A stretch of DNA of 64,000 nucleotides, taken from assembly GCF_014648915.1 (NCBI RefSeq), contig NZ_BMSA01000030.1, forward strand, positions 55,511 through 119,510, in the 5' to 3' direction. The position numbers and the translations under genes are program-made. Shown piece by piece: positions 8,092 through 17,239 of the stretch. The notes beneath the pieces were generated by a model. It was not told where the DNA came from and did not search any database. It saw nothing but the letters and a program-made list of their open reading frames with translations. The number at the start of each line of letters is the position of its first letter. Position 1 is the stretch's first letter. This stretch comes from Streptomyces phaeofaciens. Its GTDB lineage: Bacteria > Actinomycetota > Actinomycetes > Streptomycetales > Streptomycetaceae.

Positions 8092-9366
8092 ATGGCCGAG
8101 ACCGTGCCGCAGACGGCGGGACCGCGCTGGACGGGGACGAACTGGGCGGGCAACATCACGTTCGCCGCGCGGGAGCTGCACCGCCCCGGCACGCTCGACG
8201 CGCTGCGCGCGCTGGTGGCGGACGCCGCGCGCGTGCGGGTGCTGGGCAGCGGGCACTCGTTCAACCCGATCGCCGAGCCGGGCGCGCACGGCGTCCTGCT
8301 GTCCCTGGACGCCCTGCCGGCGGAGGTGGACGTCGACACGGCGGCGCGGACCGTGCGGGTCGGCGGCGGGGTGCGGTACGCCGAGCTGGCGCGCCGGGTG
8401 CACGCGCACGGTCTCGCGCTGGCGAACATGGCGTCCCTGCCGCACATCTCGGTGGCGGGCTCGGTGGCGACCGGTACGCACGGCTCGGGCGTCGGCAACG
8501 GCCCGCTCGCGGCGCCCGTGCGGGAGGTGGAGATCGTCGCGGCGGACGGTTCCACCGTCGTCGTCGGACGGGACGACCCGCGCTTCGGCGGGGCGGTCAC
8601 CTCCCTCGGCGCACTCGGTGTGGTCACCGCGCTCACCCTGGACCTGGAACCCGACTACCGGGTCGAGCAGCACCTGTTCACCGAACTCCCGCTGGACGGA
8701 CTGGACTTCGAGGCGGTCGCGGGGGCGGCGTACAGCGTGAGCCTGTTCACCGACTGGGGTGCGCCGGGCTTCCGTCAGGTGTGGCTGAAGCGGCGTACCG
8801 ACCAGCCGCTCGCCGCCTTCGGGTGGGCCGCGCCCGCGACCGTGGCACTGCACCCGGTGCCGGGGATGCCGGCGGTCCACTGCACCGAGCAGTTCGGGGT
8901 GCCGGGGCCGTGGCACGAGCGGCTGCCGCACTTCCGGGCGGAGTTCACGCCGAGCAGCGGACAGGAGCTCCAGAGCGAGTACCTGCTGCCGCGCGAGCAC
9001 GCCCTCGGGGTGCTGCACGCGCTCGACGGGATCCGGGAGACGGTCTCCCCCGTGCTGCAGACCTGCGAGGTGCGGACGGTCGCCGCCGACGAGCAGTGGC
9101 TGAGCCCGGCGTACGGGCGGGACTCCGTCGCCGTGCACTTCACCTGGGTCGAGGACACCGCGGCCGTCCTGCCGGTGGTACGGGCGGTGGAGGCCGCGCT
9201 GGAGCCCTTCGCGCCGCGGCCGCACTGGGGGAAGGTGTTCGAGATGCCGGCCGCCGTGGTCCGGGGACGCTATCCGCGGCTCGGCGACTTCACGGCCCTG
9301 GTACGGGAGCTGGATCCGGCCGGGAAGTTCACCAACGCCTTCGTGCGCGACGCCCTGGGGAGCTGA
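8092..9366 (+). CDS. aldO: Alditol oxidase (FAD-linked, AldO type)
   Basis: 424 residues. Matches, as I remember it, the S. coelicolor alditol oxidase AldO almost throughout. AldO oxidises terminal hydroxyls of xylitol, sorbitol and related polyols with O2, giving the aldose and H2O2. The N-terminal FAD-binding domain carries LGSGHSFN, whose His55 corresponds to the histidine that covalently binds FAD in AldO. The PHISVAGSVATGTHGSG stretch is the vanillyl-alcohol-oxidase-family pyrophosphate-binding region, and the C-terminal GKFTNAFVRDAL is typical of aldonolactone oxidases. No signal peptide. ATG at 8092 is preceded by AAGGGG about 11 nt upstream. It is not obviously co-transcribed with the ROK gene that follows. 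Confidence 0.9.
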   Translation: MAETVPQTAGPRWTGTNWAGNITFAARELHRPGTLDALRALVADAARVRVLGSGHSFNPIAEPGAHGVLLSLDALPAEVDVDTAARTVRVGGGVRYAELARRVHAHGLALANMASLPHISVAGSVATGTHGSGVGNGPLAAPVREVEIVAADGSTVVVGRDDPRFGGAVTSLGALGVVTALTLDLEPDYRVEQHLFTELPLDGLDFEAVAGAAYSVSLFTDWGAPGFRQVWLKRRTDQPLAAFGWAAPATVALHPVPGMPAVHCTEQFGVPGPWHERLPHFRAEFTPSSGQELQSEYLLPREHALGVLHALDGIRETVSPVLQTCEVRTVAADEQWLSPAYGRDSVAVHFTWVEDTAAVLPVVRAVEAALEPFAPRPHWGKVFEMPAAVVRGRYPRLGDFTALVRELDPAGKFTNAFVRDALGS

Positions 9367-9406
9367 ACCGGGCCACCCCGGCCCGGACTTCATAAAGCCC
9401 CTTTCC

Positions 9407-9442
9407 TAACCCCTTGTCGAACCTCGCGGTTGCCCATAGCCT
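9407..9442 (+). promoter_or_regulatory. Promoter of the ROK regulator gene, with shared AACCCCTTG-CGAA box
   Basis: TTGTCG (9414-9419), a 17-bp spacer and TAGCCT (9437-9442) form a near-consensus promoter, with a short leader to the ATG at 9503. The -35 lies inside TAACCCCTTGTCGAAC, which recurs as CAACCCCTTGCCGAAG over the -35 of the sugar-binding-protein gene (11004-11019). Confidence 0.6.
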
Positions 9443-9502
9443 GACGCCGCGCCGGTGCCGTCACGGTCCTCGGCACCCGTGGCGGTCGGCGAAGGGAGCG
9501 CG

Positions 9503-10750
9503 ATGAAGCGCGGCACATCACGGGACATCCGCACCGCGAACCGCTACGAGGTGCTGCGCCAGATCATCGCCGCCTCCCCCACCTCCCGGCAGGAGCTGGC
9601 GGCCGCCACCGGGCTGTCGCTGGCCACGGTCGCCACCCTCGTCGGCGAGCTGCTCGACCTCCGGATGATCACGGAGGTCGGGTTCGAGGACTCGGCGGGC
9701 GGCCGCCCCCGGGGCCTCGTGGCCGTCAACGCGTCGGGGGGCGCGTTGATCGGCGTCGACATCGCGGAGACGTACGTCCATGTCGAGCTGTTCGACCTGG
9801 CGCTGAACGTCCTGGCCCGCGCCGAGGAGCACATGCGCCCCGGGGAGAGCCGGCCGGAGCAGGTGATCGGCCATGTCAGCGCGGCCGTCGGCTCGGTGGT
9901 CGCGCAGGCCGGGGTCGAGGCGGCCCGGGTGCTCGGCGTCGGGGTGAGTGTGCCGGGGCAGGTGGACCGGAGCACCGGCATCGCCGAGTACGCCCCCAAC
10001 TGGGACTGGCACGACGTGCCGTTGCTCGACCTGCTCTCCGAACACATCGCGTATCCGCTGTACTTGGACAACCCGCTGCGCGCGAGCGCGGTCGCCGAGC
10101 TGTGGTTCGGTGCGGCGCGCGGCCACGGTGACACGGTCGTGGTCAACCTCGGCACGGGTGTGGGCGCCGGACTCGTCCTGGGCGGCGGGCTGCACCGGGG
10201 GGTCAGCAACAGCGCCGGCGAGTGGGGGCACACCACGCTGGTGCTCGACGGGCGGTTGTGCCGGTGCGGCAACCACGGCTGCGTGGAGACGTACGTCGGC
10301 GCGCTCGGGATCATGCAGAACCTGCGGGAACTCAGCCCGCGCAGCGCCTTGTTGCATCCGGGGGACCAGACCGCCACCATCGACGCGCTGGCGGCGGGCG
10401 TCGCCGCGAGGGAGCCGGAGGCCGTCAAGGTCGTCCGGGACACGGCCCGTTACCTCGGCGCCGGTATCGCCGTCCTGGTCAACGTCCTCAATCCCGAGGT
10501 GGTCGTCCTGAGCAGCTGGGTCGCGGCCCGGCTCGGCGAGCCCCTCCTGGAGGAGGTGCGCGAGGCGGTCGCCCGGCACGCGCTGAAACGGCCGCTGGCC
10601 GCGAGCCGGATCGTCCTCTCCCCCATCCCCACCGACCCGGTCTGTCTGGGTGCGGCGACGTTCGCGCTCGAAGGGGCGCTCCAGTCGGTCGGGCAGCGCA
10701 GCACCAAGCGCACGAGCCCGGCACGGAGCCGCACCGCGCCGTCCGCCTGA
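9503..10750 (+). CDS. ROK-family transcriptional regulator
   Basis: 415 residues. N-terminal winged HTH (about 1-65: TSRQELAAATGLSLATVATLV) followed by a sugar-kinase-like ROK domain. NLGTGVGAGLVLGGG is the phosphate-binding region, and the ROK zinc motif is CRCGNHGC (Cys253, Cys255, Cys260). ATG at 9503 is chosen because GGGAG lies 6 nt upstream; an earlier in-frame start at 9455 would lie in the promoter spacer region. Its position before a sugar ABC transporter and beta-galactosidase, and a sequence box shared by both promoters, suggest it represses that operon and itself, with a galactoside as inducer (inference). Confidence 0.85.
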   Translation: MKRGTSRDIRTANRYEVLRQIIAASPTSRQELAAATGLSLATVATLVGELLDLRMITEVGFEDSAGGRPRGLVAVNASGGALIGVDIAETYVHVELFDLALNVLARAEEHMRPGESRPEQVIGHVSAAVGSVVAQAGVEAARVLGVGVSVPGQVDRSTGIAEYAPNWDWHDVPLLDLLSEHIAYPLYLDNPLRASAVAELWFGAARGHGDTVVVNLGTGVGAGLVLGGGLHRGVSNSAGEWGHTTLVLDGRLCRCGNHGCVETYVGALGIMQNLRELSPRSALLHPGDQTATIDALAAGVAAREPEAVKVVRDTARYLGAGIAVLVNVLNPEVVVLSSWVAARLGEPLLEEVREAVARHALKRPLAASRIVLSPIPTDPVCLGAATFALEGALQSVGQRSTKRTSPARSRTAPSA

Positions 10751-11003
10751 CCCGGGGGGATCGGGGAATCGGGGGACCGAGGGAGCGGGGCGAGCAGGGA
10801 GGGCCGGGAGAGCCAGGCCCCCGGCCGCGGCCGGGTACCGGCGGCGCGGACCACCGCAGCACCCCCAACTGCCGCTCCCCACCGTCTCTTTCCCCGCCCG
10901 CGTTCCCCGTTGCCGACCGCTCTACACACCCCCTCCCCCACCCCCTCCCCACCCCCATGTTCGCCATCCCGAACACTTCACAACTCTTCGAACAGGCTTC
11001 GTC
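10751..11003. other. Non-coding gap with GC-rich palindrome and strand-asymmetric tracts
   Basis: After the ROK stop there is a purine-rich stretch, then the 16-bp perfect palindrome CCCGGCCGCGGCCGGG (10820-10835), which could be a terminator stem. A C-rich tract follows around 10920-10965 (repeated CCCCCTCCCCCA-like runs). No credible gene is seen. Confidence 0.4.
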
Positions 11004-11039
11004 CAACCCCTTGCCGAAGCCTTAGCCGAAGGTTAACGT
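11004..11039 (+). promoter_or_regulatory. Promoter and operator region of the galactoside ABC/lacZ operon
   Basis: TTGCCG (11011-11016), 17-bp spacer, TAACGT (11034-11039). The -35 lies in CAACCCCTTGCCGAAG, the box shared with the ROK promoter. Between -35 and -10 is the small inverted repeat CCTT-AGCCG-AAGG (11020-11032). Together these look like a regulated promoter. Confidence 0.55.
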
Positions 11040-11117
11040 CCCGCACCGCAGCCAGATTTGAGCCACCTGGCGCTGAGTCCCAGAGCCGTAGCCGTACTTC
11101 GAGACAAGGACGTCAGC

Positions 11118-12380
11118 ATGTCGGCAATGAGCAACAGCAACTGGTCCCGCCGTTCCCTCTTCCGGGCCGCCGCGGGCATGGCCGCGGCCGGCACGCTCGC
11201 CGCGTGCGGCGGCAACAACGGCAGAAGCGGGGGCGGTTCGGGCGACTCGCTCGTCCAGTACTTCCACGCCTACGGCGAGGCGGGCACCGAGCAGGCCGTC
11301 AAGCGGTACGCGAAGGCCTACAAGGACGCGAACGTCAGCACGCAGTGGATCACCGGCTCGAACTTCGAGAGCAAGCTCTTCGCCTCGCTGCTCACCCAGA
11401 ACGCGCCCGACCTCTTCGAGTTCCACCCGCAGATCCAGCTCGTCGAGAGCGGGCAGGTGGCGGACCTGACGGACATCATCGAGCCGGTCAAGGACGACTT
11501 CAACCAGGCCGACATCCAGTCGCACACGGTCGACGGCAAGATATACGGCGTCCGTATGATCGACGACCCGCAGTTCTTCTTCTACCGCAAGTCGCTGCTG
11601 GAGAAGGCCGGCCTCGAGGTGCCGCAGACCCTCGACGAACTGCTCGAAGTCGCCGCCAAGCTCACCACCGACAAGGTCAAGGGCGTCTACCTCGGCAACA
11701 CGCTCCAGGCGGTCATCCGCCCGATGATCTGGGCGGCCGGTGCCGACACCCTGGACGCGAAGAACCAGCCCGCCTACCACACCGACGGCGTCGTCGGCGG
11801 CATCAAGCAGATGCGCAAGCTGTTCACCAGCGGCGACCTGCTCCTGGACGCCCCGGCCGACTACTGGGACCCGTCCGCGCTCGTGCAGGGCCTCACCGCC
11901 ATCCAGTTCTGCGGCATGTGGGCCATGCCCGTCATGCAGAAGGCGCTCGGCGACGACCTCGGGATCTTCCCCTTCCCGAAGGTCGGCGACGCGGGCAAGC
12001 CCTCGGTCTACAACGGCGGCTGGTCGATGTTCGTCAACGCCAAGGGCGACAAGGTCGACGAGGCCAAGGAGTACGTGAAGTGGCTGTGGATCGACCAGAA
12101 GGAGTACCAGGAGGACTGGGCGCTCTCCTACGGCTTCCACATCCCGCCGCGCACCTCGATCGCCCAGTCCGCCGAGAAGCTCAAGTCCGGTCTGCCGGCC
12201 GAGGGCGTCAAGCTCTTCAGCGACTACGGGCACTTCGACAACATCGGCTGGACCCAGGCCATGATCAAGGCGACGGAGGACGTGTTCGCCGACTCCGTGC
12301 GCAAGGGCGGTGACCCCGAGGCCTCGCTCGACAAGTGCGACAAGGTCGTGGGCGCCGAGCTCAAGAAGCTGTTCGGATAG
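11118..12380 (+). CDS. Sugar ABC transporter substrate-binding lipoprotein
   Basis: 420 residues. Twin-arginine signal (RRSLFRAAAGMAAAG) ending in a lipobox LAAC (Cys30), so it is exported folded and lipid-anchored. The body is a family 1 extracellular solute-binding protein (SBP_bac_1) with features such as NAPDLFEFHPQ and YNGGWSMFVNAKGD. ATG 11118 has AAGGA 8 nt upstream. First gene of an operon with two permeases and a GH2 beta-galactosidase, so the likely ligand is a beta-galactoside or galacto-oligosaccharide. No ATPase gene is in the operon; a shared MsiK-type ATPase is the usual Streptomyces solution. Confidence 0.88.
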   Translation: MSAMSNSNWSRRSLFRAAAGMAAAGTLAACGGNNGRSGGGSGDSLVQYFHAYGEAGTEQAVKRYAKAYKDANVSTQWITGSNFESKLFASLLTQNAPDLFEFHPQIQLVESGQVADLTDIIEPVKDDFNQADIQSHTVDGKIYGVRMIDDPQFFFYRKSLLEKAGLEVPQTLDELLEVAAKLTTDKVKGVYLGNTLQAVIRPMIWAAGADTLDAKNQPAYHTDGVVGGIKQMRKLFTSGDLLLDAPADYWDPSALVQGLTAIQFCGMWAMPVMQKALGDDLGIFPFPKVGDAGKPSVYNGGWSMFVNAKGDKVDEAKEYVKWLWIDQKEYQEDWALSYGFHIPPRTSIAQSAEKLKSGLPAEGVKLFSDYGHFDNIGWTQAMIKATEDVFADSVRKGGDPEASLDKCDKVVGAELKKLFG

Positions 12381-12400
12381 GCCGGCGGACGGACCCCGAC

Positions 12401-13366
12401 ATGTCGACCACCACCGAGCTCGACTCCGCCCCCTCCGCTCCGGCCAAGGCCTCCCCGGCCCGGCCCCGGCGGGGGCTGCGGGGCAGCGGGACGTTCAACT
12501 TCTGGCTCTTCACCGGGCCGTTCCTCGTCGGCCTGCTGATCTTCGTCTACGTGCCGATCGGCTGGAGCATCTGGCTCAGCTTCTTCGAGGCCCGCTTCAC
12601 CGTCACCCCCAGCACGTTCGTCGGCTTCGACAACTACCGCTTCATGCTGGAGAACGACAACTTCACCGGCGCCCTCGGCACGTTCACCGTCTTCGCCGCG
12701 ATCATCGTGCCCACCACCTGGGCGCTCTCGCTCGGTCTGGCGCTCCTGGTGAACCGGCTCCGGTTCATGCGGGCGTTCTTCCGGTCGGTCTTCTTCCTGC
12801 CGACGGCGTGCAGTTACGTGGCCGCTTCCCTCATCTGGAAGATGTCCCTCTTCAACGGGGTCCGCTTCGGTCTGGCGAACACCGTGATCGGCTGGTTCGG
12901 CGTCGAGAACGTCGCCTGGCTCGCCAACCCCGACCCGCCGTGGTACTGGCTGGTCATCGTCAGCGCGCGACTGTGGCTTCAGTCCGGTTTCTACATGATT
13001 CTCTTCCTGGCCGCGCTCCAGAACATCCCGGACGAGCTGTACGAGGCCGCCGCGCTCGACGGCGCCAAGCCCGGCTGGCAGACCTTCCGGTACATCACGC
13101 TGCCGCAGCTGCGGGCCACCTCGACGGCCGTGATCCTGCTGCTGCTGATCGCCGCCTACCAGGCCTTCGACGAGTTCTTCAACCTGCTGTCCAAGACCAC
13201 CTGGGGCCGGCCGCCGCTCGTCGAGCTCTACTACACCGCGCTCGGCGACAACCAGGACTACGGCGCGGGCAGCGCGGGCGCCGTGATCCTCACACTGCTG
13301 ATCATCCTCGTCACCCTGTTCCAGGGCAGGATCATGGGATTCGGAAGGGGTGAGGAGTCCAAGTGA
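12401..13366 (+). CDS. Sugar ABC transporter permease (MalF/UgpA type)
   Basis: 321 residues with six predicted transmembrane helices, the first at FWLFTGPFLVGLLIFVYVPI. The ATPase-docking EAA loop reads EAAALDGAKPGWQTFRYI. ATG 12401 was chosen over an in-frame upstream ATG at 12335 that would overlap the preceding gene; GGA precedes it weakly. It overlaps the next permease by 4 bp (GTGA). Confidence 0.88.
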   Translation: MSTTTELDSAPSAPAKASPARPRRGLRGSGTFNFWLFTGPFLVGLLIFVYVPIGWSIWLSFFEARFTVTPSTFVGFDNYRFMLENDNFTGALGTFTVFAAIIVPTTWALSLGLALLVNRLRFMRAFFRSVFFLPTACSYVAASLIWKMSLFNGVRFGLANTVIGWFGVENVAWLANPDPPWYWLVIVSARLWLQSGFYMILFLAALQNIPDELYEAAALDGAKPGWQTFRYITLPQLRATSTAVILLLLIAAYQAFDEFFNLLSKTTWGRPPLVELYYTALGDNQDYGAGSAGAVILTLLIILVTLFQGRIMGFGRGEESK

Positions 13367-14259
13367 CCACCACCGTGACCAAGGCGCGGGACGCCGTACC
13401 CGGCCGGCCCCGCACCCCGCGCGGCGGCCGGCGCGGCTCCGTACTGGGCTCCACCGGCCTGTACCTCGCCGTCGGTGTCGCCGCTCTCCTCTTCCTCGTC
13501 CCGTTCTACGTCCTGATCCGCAACGCCTTCGCCACCGACCCCGAGATCACCGGGGAGGAGTGGACGTTCTTCCCCACCGACATCCAGTGGGGCAACATCA
13601 CCGAGCCGTTCGAGGACACCACCGTCGACTTCGGCCAGTCGATGGTGAACTCCCTCGTCGTCGGCGTCCTGCACACCGTCGGCACCCTGCTGGTGTGCTC
13701 GCTGGCCGGCTACGGCCTGGCCCGCATCCCGTACCGGCACGCCGACAAGGTCTTCTACGGCGTCCTGTTCACGCTGATGGTCCCCACGGCCGTCACGTTC
13801 GTGCCCGGCTTCGTGCTGGTGTCGTCCCTCGGCTGGATCGACTCCTACCGAGGACTGATCATCCCGGGCCTGTTCAGCGGTTTCACCTGTTTCCTGTTCC
13901 GGCAGTACTTCCTGGGGTTCCCCAAGGAGCTGGAGGAGGCGGCGCGGGTGGACGGCCTGGGCTACTGGGGCGCGTACTGGCGGGTCGTCGTACCCAACTC
14001 GCTGAACTTCTTCGCCGCGATCGCCACCATCACCTTCATCAACGGCTGGAACTCCTTCCTGTGGCCCCTGGTCATCGGCCAGGACCCCAGCGCCTGGACG
14101 GTCCAGGTCGCGCTGTCGTCGTACATGACGAACCAGACCGTCAACTACCACCTGATCTTCATGGCCACGGCCATTTCCCTGCTGCCCCTGCTGCTCGTCT
14201 TCCTCTTTTTGCAGCGCTGGCTGGTGCAGGGGATCGCGCAGACCGGCATCAAGGGATGA
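13363..14259 (+). CDS. Sugar ABC transporter permease (MalG/UgpE type)
   Basis: 298 residues, six transmembrane helices, EAA loop EEAARVDGLGYWGAYWRVV. The GTG start overlaps the stop of the previous permease (GTGA), so the two are translationally coupled. Pairs with the upstream permease to form the heterodimeric channel of a CUT1-type sugar importer. The beta-galactosidase gene begins 12 bp downstream. Confidence 0.88.
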   Translation: MTTTVTKARDAVPGRPRTPRGGRRGSVLGSTGLYLAVGVAALLFLVPFYVLIRNAFATDPEITGEEWTFFPTDIQWGNITEPFEDTTVDFGQSMVNSLVVGVLHTVGTLLVCSLAGYGLARIPYRHADKVFYGVLFTLMVPTAVTFVPGFVLVSSLGWIDSYRGLIIPGLFSGFTCFLFRQYFLGFPKELEEAARVDGLGYWGAYWRVVVPNSLNFFAAIATITFINGWNSFLWPLVIGQDPSAWTVQVALSSYMTNQTVNYHLIFMATAISLLPLLLVFLFLQRWLVQGIAQTGIKG

Positions 14260-14271
14260 CCTAGGAGACAG

Positions 14272-17148
14272 ATGTCCTTCCGCACCACCGGAACCACGTC
14301 CGCCGCCGACTACGTCGAGGACGTCTCGCCGGGCAGCGGGGCCCTCGCGCCCCGCGCCTGGTACGCGTCCTCGGACGCGAAGTCCCTGTCGCTGAACGGC
14401 AGATGGCGCTTCCGGCTGTCGCCGACGGCGGACGCCGAGGACGAGACGTTCGCCGGCACCGGCTACGACGCCGGGGGCTGGGCCGAGGTCACGGTCCCGG
14501 GCCACTGGGTCCTCCAGGGCGACGGGGCCTTCGGGGCGCCGATCTACACCAACGTCCTCTATCCTTTCCCGGTGGACCCGCCCCGGGTCCCCACGGAGAA
14601 CCCGACCGGCGACCATCTGCGCACCTTCGACCTGCCGGCGGACTGGCCCGCCGGCGGGGGCGCCGTCGTGCGCTTCGACGGCGTCGAGTCCTGCGCCCGG
14701 GTATGGCTGAACGGCACCGAGCTGGGTGAGTTCAAGGGCTCGCGGCTGGCCCACGAGTTCGCCGTCGAACATCTGCTCAGGCCCACGGGGAACGTCCTCG
14801 CCGTCCGCGTCCACCAGTGGTCGGCGGGGTCCTATCTGGAGGACCAGGACCAGTGGTGGCTGCCGGGCATCTTCCGTGACGTGACCCTGCTGCACCGCCC
14901 GGCGGACAGCGCGCTCGACTTCTTCGTGCACTCCGCCTACGACCATGTCACCGGCGAGGGCACCCTGCGCGTCGACTCCGACGTCGACGGGCGGGTGACC
15001 GTGCCCGCCCTCGACATCGATGTCGCCACCGGGGAGACGGTCACGGCGACGGTCCGGCCGTGGACGGCCGAGACCCCTGCGCTCTACGACGGGGTCCTCG
15101 ACACCGGCGGCGAGCGCGTCCCGCTGCGCATCGGTTTCCGTACGGTGGAGCTCGCGGACGGTCTGATCAAGGTCAACGGCAGGCCGGTCCTGTTCAAGGG
15201 CGTCAACCGCCACGAGTGGCATCCTGAGCGGGGCCGCGCCCTGGACGTGGAGACGATGCGCCAGGACGTGCTGCTGATGAAGCGGCACAACGTCAACGCC
15301 GTCCGCACCTCGCACTATCCGCCGCACCCCGCCTTCCTCGACCTGTGCGACGAGTACGGCCTGTGGGTGATCGACGAGTGCGACCTGGAGACCCACGGCT
15401 TCGAGCAGCAGGCCTGGCGGGACAACCCCGTCGACGACGACCGCTGGACCCCGGCCCTGCTGGACCGCGCCGCCCGCATGGTGGAGCGCGACAAGAACCA
15501 CCCGTCGGTGGTGATCTGGTCCCTGGGCAACGAGGCCGGCACCGGACGCGGTCTCACCGCGATGGCCGAGTGGATCCACGGCCGCGACACCTCGCGCCTC
15601 GTGCACTACGAGGGCGACGCGGACTGCCGTGACACCGACATGTATTCACGGATGTACGCCGACCACGCCGAGGTCGAGCGGATCGGCCGGGGCCTGGACG
15701 GCGGCACCCACCGGCGACGGCACCTTCCGTTCATCCTGTGCGAGTACGCCCACGCCATGGGCAACGGCCCCGGCGGACTCGCCGACTACCAGCGGATCTT
15801 CGAGGACCACGCCCGGGTGCAGGGCGGCTTCGTCTGGGAGTGGATCGACCACGGCATCGCGCACCCCACGCTGGGCTACGCCTACGGCGGTGACTTCGGC
15901 GAGGAGCTGCACGACGGGAACTTCGTCTGCGACGGACTGCTCCTGCCCGACCGCACCCCGTCCCCCGGCCTCGCCGAGTTCAGGAAGGTGATCGAACCGG
16001 TTTCCGTCGAGGGCTCCGGCGACGGCACCGTCCGGATCACCAACAAGCAGGACTTCGCCGACCTCACGGCGCTCGCCTTCACCTGGGTGTTCCGGGCCGA
16101 CGGCGAGACCCTCGCCTCGGGCGTGCTGCCGGTGCCGGCGCTCGCGGCGGGCGAGTCGGCCGTCGTGAAGCTGCCGCGGCCGCCGGCCGACGCGCCGGCC
16201 GGTGCGGAGACCGGGTGGACGGTCCGGGCCGTGCTCGCCGGGAGCACCCCGTGGGCGCCGCGGGGGCACGAGGTGGCGTGGGGGCAGATACCGCTCACGG
16301 CACGGGCGGCGCCGTCCGTGGACCGGACCGACGGCCCGGTCGTCGGCGAACGGCTGATCACCCTGGGTCCGGCCTCCTTCGACGCCCGCACCGGCGCGCT
16401 CCGGTCGATCGGCGCGGTCGAGGTGACCGGGCTGCGACTGGACGTCTGGCGGGCGACCACCGACAACGACGACGGCTCCGCGTGGCAGGCGGACACCCGC
16501 TACGGCGAGCGGTGGCGCACGCTCGGCCTGCACCGGATGCGCCACCGCCTGGACGCCGTCGAGGCCGACGACGACAGCCTGACGGTACGGACCCGGGTGG
16601 CGCCGGCCGCGGCGGAGGCCGGCCTGTCGACGGTGTACCGGTGGACGTCCGACGGGAACCGGCTGCGGCTGACCGTGTCCGTGACGCCCGACGGCGACTG
16701 GACGGTGCCGCTGCCCCGGCTCGGCGTCCGCTTCGGACTGTCCGCGGCCGACACGGTGACCTGGTTCGGCGGCGGTCCGGGCGAGGCGTACCCGGACAGC
16801 CGGGCGGCCTCGGAGGTGGGCCGCTGGCAGTCGACGGTGGACGCTCTCCAGACGCCGTACGTCCGGCCGCAGGAGAACGGCGCCCGCGCCGACGTCCGCT
16901 GGGCTCGGCTCGGCGGACTGCGGATCGACGGCGACCCGGAGTTCTGGTTCACCGCCCGCCGCTGGACCGGCGAACAGCTGGACGCCGCGCGGCACCGCAC
17001 CGACCTCACGCCCGGCGGAACCGTCTGGGTCAACCTCGACCACGGCCAGCACGGCATCGGCTCCCAGTCCTGCGGCCCGGGCCCGCTGCCGCGGTACTGG
17101 CTGAACGTGGCACCGGCCGAGTTCTCCTTCGTGTTCTCGGCCGAGTGA
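14272..17148 (+). CDS. lacZ: Beta-galactosidase, GH2 (LacZ type)
   Basis: 958 residues, close to the usual size for long GH2 LacZ enzymes. Domains in order: N-terminal jelly roll, Ig-like domain, TIM barrel with the acid/base in WSLGNEAGTG (Glu421) and the nucleophile in FILCEYAHAMGN (Glu491), then the LacZ small-chain beta-sandwich with YGERWRTLGLHRMRHR and GGGPGEAYPDS. No signal peptide, so it acts in the cytoplasm on sugar delivered by the preceding transporter. Good ribosome site GGAGA 7 nt before ATG. Hydrolyses terminal beta-galactosides. The regulator is probably the ROK protein at 9503. Confidence 0.9.
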   Translation: MSFRTTGTTSAADYVEDVSPGSGALAPRAWYASSDAKSLSLNGRWRFRLSPTADAEDETFAGTGYDAGGWAEVTVPGHWVLQGDGAFGAPIYTNVLYPFPVDPPRVPTENPTGDHLRTFDLPADWPAGGGAVVRFDGVESCARVWLNGTELGEFKGSRLAHEFAVEHLLRPTGNVLAVRVHQWSAGSYLEDQDQWWLPGIFRDVTLLHRPADSALDFFVHSAYDHVTGEGTLRVDSDVDGRVTVPALDIDVATGETVTATVRPWTAETPALYDGVLDTGGERVPLRIGFRTVELADGLIKVNGRPVLFKGVNRHEWHPERGRALDVETMRQDVLLMKRHNVNAVRTSHYPPHPAFLDLCDEYGLWVIDECDLETHGFEQQAWRDNPVDDDRWTPALLDRAARMVERDKNHPSVVIWSLGNEAGTGRGLTAMAEWIHGRDTSRLVHYEGDADCRDTDMYSRMYADHAEVERIGRGLDGGTHRRRHLPFILCEYAHAMGNGPGGLADYQRIFEDHARVQGGFVWEWIDHGIAHPTLGYAYGGDFGEELHDGNFVCDGLLLPDRTPSPGLAEFRKVIEPVSVEGSGDGTVRITNKQDFADLTALAFTWVFRADGETLASGVLPVPALAAGESAVVKLPRPPADAPAGAETGWTVRAVLAGSTPWAPRGHEVAWGQIPLTARAAPSVDRTDGPVVGERLITLGPASFDARTGALRSIGAVEVTGLRLDVWRATTDNDDGSAWQADTRYGERWRTLGLHRMRHRLDAVEADDDSLTVRTRVAPAAAEAGLSTVYRWTSDGNRLRLTVSVTPDGDWTVPLPRLGVRFGLSAADTVTWFGGGPGEAYPDSRAASEVGRWQSTVDALQTPYVRPQENGARADVRWARLGGLRIDGDPEFWFTARRWTGEQLDAARHRTDLTPGGTVWVNLDHGQHGIGSQSCGPGPLPRYWLNVAPAEFSFVFSAE

Positions 17149-17239
17149 CCGAACGACCGGCATTCCGACACCCTGAGGACGTCTCCCGCGGCCGGCCGGC
17201 TCCCCGCCGTCCGGCCGCGCCGCACCGGAGGTTGAACGA

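Noticed and set aside
10910..10965. C-rich tract as a functional G-quadruplex element
   Set aside because: Only short C runs without the regular spacing needed; ordinary for Streptomyces gaps.
13258..15606. 782-codon open frame on the minus strand
   Set aside because: Antisense to the permease and beta-galactosidase; compositional shadow.
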